Positions 56,875 to 64,000 of a DNA stretch of 64,000 nt are shown piece by piece. Positions within the stretch are counted from its first letter, which is position 1; each line of letters starts with the position of its first letter. This stretch comes from Aphrocallistes beatrix (lineage: Eukaryota > Porifera > Hexactinellida > Sceptrulophora > Aphrocallistidae). Both the position numbers and the translations under genes were made by a program. The DNA lies in NCBI GenBank assembly GCA_963281255.1, contig OY725490.1, forward strand, positions 5,828,001 through 5,892,000, read 5' to 3'. The notes under the pieces were generated by a model. That model made no database searches. It was not told the origin of the DNA and saw only the letters and a program-made list of their open reading frames with translations.

Positions 56875-57245
56875 TGTTTCTCAAAAACATTTCCTCAAAC
56901 GTATGACAATTTTTCACACCTCAAGAGGTTTTAAAAAGATAACTTGAAAACAAACAGAGATAGAGCGGAATTGTTTATTAGACATCGCAACACCTTTCTA
57001 AGTGAATATTTTCATGATCAGGTGATAGTGACTCATTATTGATTTTAGTGTGTGCAAAAAATAATCATTAAGATACTGAAAATGACAGTATCAGTTTGCA
57101 TCTTTATCAAGCAGTCGCCAGCCAGAAATCCCACTAAGGCGCGCCGGGATACCAGTGAATATAGTCTAGCTGAATTATTTCTTAAATAAGTCCCATTGTG
57201 CTAGACGATACTACACATAAAGGTGGAAGCAACTTGGGTATTTTA
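56875..57245. repeat. Family C repeat, copy 2
   Basis: Collinear with 24890-25275: TTTCCTCAAA, TTTTCACACCTCAAG, TTTATTAGACATC, ATGATCAGGTGATA, GCAGTCGCCAGCCAGA and TGTGCTAGACGATACT. The second arm of the hairpin is largely lost. 57250-57530 shows nothing recognisable. Confidence 0.65.
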
Positions 57246-57579
57246 CTTGAAATAGCTTAAATTATGAACATCATATCATGAACTTGTATGAGTCACACCA
57301 GCATACCTACACGACGGGTACCCTCCTTTTAAGAACGAAGGGTTAGTTGTCACTAGTACAGTAGACAAATGCTCTTTGTAACTAATAATGATTCTAGTCA
57401 GAATACATATATGGACACCAGTATTAACATTAAGTTGGATGTATTAGCAAGGTACTAGTCATAAATTGTGTTTACTTTCTAGATATATCCAGTGAAACAT
57501 GAGTCCTTTGAGGCAGATTCAAAAGTGTCCCGTATTTTAGTCAAAACCCGGAATATCCCGCCGCTGTCCCGTCCCGTCC

Positions 57580-58156
57580 CGGATTTTAGTATCAACCGTC
57601 ACTGATAAGCAACTTGTTGGTGAGGAGCCAAGAACGGATCGCAGAGATGCATGATTGGATGGCGGAGAAGGTAGAATCTTCAGAAGAGATGGAATCGGGT
57701 TTAAAAGAAAGATAGCCCTGAGTATAGTCGGCATAGGAGTGCATGTCGGGGAGGTGGGACCTAATCAGTGTTTCCCATGAGCGCAGTCTCCGTTTTGTGA
57801 TGCTTACGATAGGTAAACTGCGTCCCGGGGAAGAGATGATGTAGTGTAAGACGATTAACGACCTGAATGGAAGCGGCCCTCTCAGTTATCTTATAAATGA
57901 AAGAAAGATTGCTAAGAGAACGATGGTTAGAGAAGATGGGATCGAGATTTGGTATTTTAAGTTTGGGTAAGATGATGGCACGCTTCCAGGGAAAAGGAAA
58001 ATGATCAGTGGAGAGGGAACTATTTACGATTTTCTTTAGGATGGGCGCTAGGATGTGTGGAGATGATGTTTTATTAGGGGCAGAGGAAACAAGGGAAACG
58101 ATTTCTTCCTCAGATAAGGATGTTATCTGAGGGGGTAATGGAAGACGACGATGCAT
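57580..58156 (-). pseudogene. L2/CR1-like LINE reverse transcriptase fragment
   Basis: PFPWKRAIILPKLKIPNLDP, FSNHRSLSNLSFIYKITERA and FRKHHKTETAL-like text (QFTYRKHHKTETAL) match fingers/palm motifs of L2-type reverse transcriptase. A shorter frame further on (57734-57600) aligns with the region after the YADD box (LSFKPDSISSEDSTFSAIQS in another frame). The YADD region itself is damaged, and both ends are truncated. Confidence 0.7.
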
Positions 58157-58211
58157 TTGAAACGATGATAGAACGGATATTGTTTAGTTTAAGAACAAAG
58201 TTGACGAGTTC

Positions 58212-58811
58212 TTAAGAAAGAGCTCCTTGTCTGGCCAAAAATATGTAACACTCAAATATTGCAGCCATGGCGGTTCTTCCCTTGATTTTGGACGTCTTGA
58301 ATGCTTCGCTGAGCATCGTCGCAGCATCATTCCCTTGGTGCGAGGTTGTAAATGCAATCAGCGCCTTGGCGTGTGCCTCACTTCGCTCATGCTTATGGAA
58401 TCTTCTAGCAGAGTGCTTTCCAATAGACTTCACAACTCCAGACAGCGATTTCTTCCAGTTGGAGAAACCAGTTACGGTGAAATGGAGAGAAACATGATCA
58501 GTAGGGGGCCAACGCTTGCTTTCTGTCATCTACGAGCACATGCTACAAAAACACTTCCCGTCCCTTGCCACAAGCCACGGGTAGGTAGCTTTCCACTCTT
58601 CTCGGAACTGACGTCCCTTCACCCTGGACTGCGACTGTCCGCCGGCGGGGAGTGAGGTTCCGGGTTGCTGAGCGTGAGCAGTGACATTAGTATCAGGGAG
58701 CGAGGGTTCCAGTTGATGAGTGCTACCCATGAACTGAGTCATCAAAGATTGTCCTGCAGCTCCGACTCCGCGCATACATTTCTTAGAGAGTGGAGAGGAG
58801 GCTTGAGACAT
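58212..58811 (-). pseudogene. hAT-type transposase N-terminus (TTF/ZMYM-like)
   Basis: The first frame starts at ATG 58811 and carries FREEWKATYPWLVARDGKCF then CSMCS. A second frame from 58529 continues with TVTGFSNWKKSLSGVVK, RFHKHERSEAHAKAL and IFECYIFLARQGALS, the TTF-type zinc-binding segment and start of the DUF4371-type core. The frame changes and stops between them (near 58530), and the catalytic core is missing. It abuts the LINE fragment at about 58205. Confidence 0.65.
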
Positions 58812-58994
58812 AAATTAATATGTATTGAAAACTAAACAACAAATTGGAAATTGAATATTTATATAATACTCTTGATTCTTGAATATGAGCATAGATATGA
58901 CTCATATATTTTGTCTCTACAATAGTCGGATTGACTGAAGACATTGAGAGGGGTGGAAGTTCAAACGAGATTTTTTTCAGATTACAGGTATTTC

Positions 58995-61680
58995 TCTAGC
59001 TTATGCTTTGAGAATCTTCAATATACGTATATTGTTGTGAGCTGGATTAAGATTTTTCTCGAGGGTCCTGCTAAAAATCGTCGCATCAAGATTTCATCAT
59101 TTTCAATTGTGATAAAAATCTTCAAAACGATAATAATAACATCTATCACAAAATGTGATGGCCATTTGAGAGCACCTCGGTCAATGAGTTGAATGAGCTT
59201 GTAAGTATCTTCTGTATCAACGATCTCTAGTTATTCTCTTGTGAGATCAAAGATATTCAGGCAGTGCACTTAACCGATTGTTTCAAGTATGAATGTACTG
59301 CATAACTTCCAATTGAAAAGGCCACTGATTGAAGAAGTGAACTATCCAGAGTAATGGTCGTGGAGATATGCATCCAAAGAGTCAGAGAGTTCAATGGGTG
59401 AGGAGGAAAACGAGTCGATTAGAGCTTTTAGACTGACGTAATCTGATTCTTGCTTTTTAGAGAGCATTTTGAAAATGCTTGATATTTTGATCCGTCGTTC
59501 GCTTTCAATTATTTGAGTATAAGTAACATGATAATGCACACCAGACATCATGCGATACAAACCAAAATGATGTTCGGATTGGGTCGTTTTGCAATCGATG
59601 TGAGTACGTAATCAAATCCACAATTTTGAGTGAGATGATTTACTATCTCTATGAGCGCAAGACATGAGTGAGAAAAACTCGTGAAGGTCTGAGGGCTCAA
59701 TTTTCCGTGTTTACCTTCCCGAGATCGCCATTGTGCAAGCCAACTAACAATGAGCCGTAGAAAAGTAAAACGAGAATCATTATACTGGAGAGGTTTCGAA
59801 AGTTCATCATTAAGTGTGTTTATGGGTTGTATTTACATTGAAGATCTTCCACACTTTTATAATAATGTCAAGAAATTCGGTTGTTTGGAATTCTAAGTTT
59901 TTTCGCGCTGAGTTATACATTGTTAAGGCAGCGAGTGTTGATGTATCGAATATCTTCAGAGCTAGGCTGACATTTTGCCTCTTTAAACTTGTAGGCCAGC
60001 AAGCTTTGGCTGTTAAACGGTGTGCTTGTTTGAGGATCGAATATTGTTCATTTTTATAATGGCATCGTATATCTTGAAATTTTGCAAAATGCAATCGTTC
60101 TTTATCGTCACAGTTTGGAAAAATAAGGGTGTTTGGAGAAGATAGAGTATGTTCATGATCTTTTAAATTGAGCCAATTGTTTCGAATAGATTTAATGATG
60201 TGAACGAAATCGAAAATTAAGAAGATTTTCCTTTCTGGATCGATAGGACGAATAGCTGTTGGGGTTAAAGTTTTCTTATCAGGAGAAAATAACTTGAAAA
60301 GTTTACATTTAGAGGATAATTATCAGTACAAATAACTTGAACTTTTAGACCATAACGTTCTATGTCAGAAAAAACAGATTTGACCACTGCAAATATCTCT
60401 TCAGCAGAATTTGAAGAACAGGGTAATAAGCGGACAATTTGTGACCACTTTCTGTAAAGACTTGATGCCATTATAGCGAAAACAGTTTTAATTGGTTGTT
60501 CCGGTTGCAATGAGTAGCCTATTATTTTCCCTCCTTTATAAGCGACGGTAGATTTAACATGTATCTCATCCATTTGAAGAATAATGTTTCTTTCTTTTTC
60601 AATAAACTGTGAGGTGACTGGCATGAGAAATGCTGAAAAATCATTTTCTAACCCAAAATTCGAGTAGAAGTTTTTGCAGTGTTTTAGGAGGCGGTAGAGA
60701 GAGGCAATCTAGCGATTGAAGGTATCTGTAACAAGCGGGAGATATCAGGCGAGATTTTAAAGCCATGACCTGGGTAATAACATTATATCTACGTCTGCTC
60801 TTGTGTGTGAGAATATTATCTAATTGGCATTCGATAAATTGAAGCTTCGAAAGATAGGGAGCAATTTCTGGATCATCACCATCAGTCTCTAAATCTGAAA
60901 GTTTCGCAGTTAGTATTTGATCTGCTAAAGTAACGTGATTAGATGCTTCTCTATGGAAAACAAACTGGTCTGGCTTTGTAGTAGAATTTGCGTCATGGAT
61001 GCAAAAATCTTGAGTCTCTTGGATAACTACTTCGATTTGTCGTACATCGGATAGCACATCTAGTGTAGGTGGAACACTGATACTATCGCGAAATGACAGG
61101 ACTTTTAGGTTGTGATCTACCTTCAAATAAGCTTATATCCTTAATGCCTGATCTGAGAGCCCAGGTTTGTAGATATAGAGGGTATCGCAATCAAAATACC
61201 AAACCACCCACTTAGTTGTTAAAGGAAGTGCTGGAATTTTGCTAATTAGATCTTGAAAATCATTAACAATATATTTCTCATCTTCTCTGTCTTGCTGTAC
61301 TAAGCTTAAATTAAGAGCATGTGCAAACTGTTTTTCCTCTTTTGACTCGCGTGTAAGACCGAGGTCTTCCCAATGACTCAATTGAAAGATAGGTCGGACA
61401 TCCAGGCAAGAATACAGGAACGGCATTTGGACGAAGCTTGGGCCTTTCGCGTGATATTTCAGTAAAGCTTCCGTCTGCTTGCATAACTTTGTCAATGGTG
61501 ACAATGTCATCTGGTTGTAAGCGATGGACGCATTCGTAAACATGTTTGAGATTCTCAATTCACGATGGGGGTAGCGATCTTAACCATTGCTCACGAAGTT
61601 CAGGGGAGTATTAGGAAGTTTGAAAACTGGCGTATATAGTTCACTTCGATAATTACTTCTCACCCAGGTGCCGAACACTG
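58995..61680 (-). pseudogene. THAP/P-element transposase (THAP9-like), nearly full length, frameshifted
   Basis: In minus-strand order: THAP zinc finger remains (CSAPG, VFKLP, PELREQWLRSLPPS, 61680-61570); linker frames 61558-61133 and 61126-60641 with YNVITQVMALKSRLISPACY and LSLPPPKTLQKLL; catalytic RNase H-like part from 60624 (ILQMDEIHVKSTVAYKGGKI, YRKWSQIVRLLP, YGLKVQVICTDN); then IFLIFDFVHIIKSIRNNWLN, the segment KLTAKAC-like to VSLALKIFDTSTLAAL (60094-59810), YRMMSGVHYHVTYTQIIESE (59560-), and the C-terminal LIQLIDRGALKWPS ... FLAGPSRKILIQLT (about 59180-59030). At least five frame breaks. The gene is dead, but every domain is represented. Confidence 0.8.
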
Positions 61681-61845
61681 ATCAGGCATCGGAAATGAAA
61701 TAAAATGTAATTTAAAATGAGCTAGAAAATAAAAACAAAAACAATTCAATTATAAATTCGCAAATGTAATTCGTGTCATTACTAAGGACGAGTCTACTGT
61801 ACATAGGATAAGGAATTAGAATATGTTTAGATGTAGTAAATATAA

Positions 61846-63012
61846 TACAGGGTGGTTCAAAAAAATGGAAACCCAGTTCTGTTTTGGACCTTTTGGTCAG
61901 TTTTAATTATAACCCAATAACATTTTAAGATATGTCAGCTAATACCTCTGATATGCCAAAAGCAAGGCAGTGGACAACTCAAGAGCAAGTGTGTTCAGAA
62001 ATATTTAGAGACAAAGTCATTTGCGAAAACGCAACAGAGTTTTTACACGTTTTTGGGACGGAACTACTCCCAACAAAGTCCGCCATATTCAAGATGGTGA
62101 AGAAGTTTCAATATGCAGGCACTCAAAAACCTTAATAAGAAGTGTGAAGACAGAGAAACTCATTCTGGAAGAAAGTGACGCCGCACGTCCCAAGTTATTG
62201 CTATAGTTCGGAAGTCGGTTGAACAGTCACCGAAACAATCGACCAGAAAAGGGTCACAAACCTTGCCCATATCAAGGTCTACAATGATGAGAGTGATGAC
62301 CGAAGATCTGGGCATGTTCCCATACCGGATACAAAACATATCAGAAGCTGATAAGAATAGGAGAAAGGAGATGGCAAAAGTTCTGGTTGACAAGATTGAA
62401 GAGTCTGACACATTTTTGATGAATCTCTGGACAACTGACGAGGCCCACTTTCACTTGGACGGTCAAGTGGATCCAAAAAATAATGTCTATTGGGGTACTT
62501 CGCCTCTTGTAGAAGTTGCTGAAAGATCAATCCATCCATTAAAGGTCACAGCATCGGTTGCGATATCTTCAAGAGGGATTATTGGACCATTATTTTTCGA
62601 GGGGAATGGAGTGACTGTAACCGTGAACTCAGAACGATACGTTGAGGGTCTTGACAAGTTTTGGACAGAGCTTCAGAGAAGATTCAACTCTACTTTGAAC
62701 AGACAATGGTTCCAGCAGGACGGTGCAACGTCCCAAACTGCCAGTGTCAGCATTGAATGGCTGAAGCAGCACTTCAAGAAGAGAATTGTTAGCAAACGGT
62801 GTCGAATTGAGTGACCACCACATTCACCAGACCTTCGTCCCCCAGATTTCTATCTGTGGGGTTATCTCAAGAACAAAGTGTATGAAGAAAAGCCGAGATA
62901 CCTAAACCAGCTGAAAGAGAAGATCAAAGACGAGATAAATGCAATTAAGGGGCCTGTTTTGAAAGCTCTCTTGCAGAACTTCACTCTCAGGATAAAAATT
63001 GTATCGAGGTGA
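61846..63012 (+). pseudogene. Tc1/mariner-type transposase, disabled
   Basis: The left end TACAGGGTGGTTCAAAAAAA is at 61846. N-terminal helix-turn-helix frame from 61932 (ARQWTTQEQVCSEIF). Frameshifts occur at about 62110 and 62200. The long frame 62263-62814 holds LWTTDEAHFHLDGQV (first Asp), NRQWFQQDGATSQTA (second Asp) and SIEWLKQHF. The Trp expected before PPHSPDL is replaced by TGA (62812-62814), after which PPDFYLWGYLKNKVYE and the C-terminus continue in frame to 63012. The right TIR was not found. Confidence 0.75.
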
Positions 63013-63204
63013 ACGGAGGGGATATGGAGTACATCTTATTAATCACCACTTATCCTTACATCAGAATGATTATGCTTTGAATACTTTTTGTAGATTGCTA
63101 GAAGTTTATAATTACAAAATAAAAAATAACGTATTTTCATAAATTGATAAGTAGAGTTCAGACTCATAACAAAAACTAGTTATATGGTTTATTACAAAAC
63201 ATTT

Positions 63205-63785
63205 TCATTCGAAATGGCTGCCTTTTGCATCTTCACATTGTCGCAATCGTCCCTTAAATCGATCAATGCACCGGTTCACTTTGGACAGATCTAAATTCTC
63301 CCAAGCTCGTCGAATTTTGCTCTCCAGGTCCTACAAATTCTTTGGTGGCTTACGGTACACCTCCTGCTCCAGCATACCCCATATACCGTAGTCAAGGGGA
63401 TTGAGATCAGGGGAGTTTGGCGGCCAATCTTCTTTCGTCCAAAAATCGATATTTTCCGTCTCAAAAATTCTGCGACTCTGGTTGCCGTGTGGCAAGGGGC
63501 GGAGTCCTGTTGGAAAACGAGGTTGTGCTGACGACAAAGGGGAACGACAAAAGGAGCTAAAATTGCACTTTGGTACCGATCCGCATTCACAGTCTCTCCT
63601 TTCTTGAAGAAAACCAGATCATTTTTAGGTATAGGCTACCCCTGCCCGGACCATGAGTACCCTTGATCTAACATAATAAACTGTAGACAAGCTTACATCT
63701 ACAATTTGAGAAGTTTCTTTTAGTATAAGCTTATTGGCTTCCAGCAATGTTTTGATAGTCTCTCTCTTCTGAAGTTTTTATAAGT
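63205..63785 (-). pseudogene. mariner-type transposase (DD37-like region), deleted and frameshifted
   Basis: On the minus strand: an HTH piece (TSQIVDVSLSTVYYVRSRV, about 63740-63670), then after a large internal deletion KNDLVFFKKGETVNADRYQS, HNLVFQQDSAPCHTATRVAE and, after a frameshift near 63450, DFWTKEDWPPNSPDLNPLDY and GIWGMLEQEVYRKPPKNL to a stop near 63205. The first catalytic Asp region is lost. 63790-64000 shows only a short CCCGGGCATACCCGGCA repeat. Confidence 0.7.
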
Positions 63786-64000
63786 ACATGTTGCAATTTA
63801 TGGGCTGGTGTGCACGCGTGAGGACTGGTGTTTGAACGTGCCAGTATTTAGTTCGGTCATGCACATAGGCATAGATATACCCGGGCATACCCGGCAATGC
63901 CGGGTGGAATTCTTAGACTGAACCATATACTGGCTAAGATAATTTCTTTTGTAAATCCCTTTTCCTATTTGTGTCTATATTTACGCATACTAATATCTAC

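Overview
This is AT-rich eukaryotic DNA, almost certainly from an invertebrate animal. It has spliceosomal introns, few and widely spaced host genes, and a very high load of DNA transposons. A CFAP46-like gene (motile-cilium axoneme) suggests a lineage that keeps motile cilia or flagella. I cannot name the species. One assembly gap of 200 N lies at 10105-10304.

Host genes. (1) A CFAP46-like gene on the + strand, whose large last exon covers 1116-6356. (2) A secreted cysteine-rich protein with an IGFBP-type N-terminal domain, 25926-26633 (+). (3) A small three-helix membrane protein resembling TMEM243, 41275-41628 (-). (4) The TFIIE beta subunit (GTF2E2), two exons on the minus strand (53971-53727 and 44822-44342). 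Its splice phases match exactly, and its 8.9-kb intron is filled with mobile elements.

Layout. 7.2-13 kb holds foldback elements, a simple-repeat array, a Ulp1-type protease relic, a palindromic Tc1 element and a P-like element carrying a nested MITE. 13.4-22.3 kb is the most interesting block. It has an OTU-domain peptidase gene (minus, one frameshift), an intact five-exon Ulp1/SUMO-protease plus PHD-finger gene (plus), and a KDZ (Kyakuja-Dileera-Zisupton) transposase gene (minus) split by a hAT insertion. The Ulp and KDZ genes are tail to tail with 70 bp between stop codons. Two tandem-repeat arrays at 14976-15124 and 22644-22783, each joined to one half of the same repeat element, indicate that about 7.7 kb was inverted. 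22-41 kb is mostly MITEs, satellites and nested Helitron-like elements. 45-57 kb is dominated by many copies of one Helitron-like repeat (called family A here), with pogo-like MITEs and a mini-mariner nested inside them. 57-64 kb holds a LINE reverse-transcriptase fragment, a hAT N-terminal fragment, a nearly full-length but broken THAP/P-element transposase and two broken mariner/Tc1 transposases.

The host genes share no obvious pathway. The recurrent theme is layered insertion. Nested copies give direct evidence for the insertion behaviour of the Helitron-like families: a 5' TC end, a 3' CTTG end in a terminal hairpin, insertion between A and T, and no target duplication. All exon boundaries were deduced by eye from reading frames, splice sites and family motifs.
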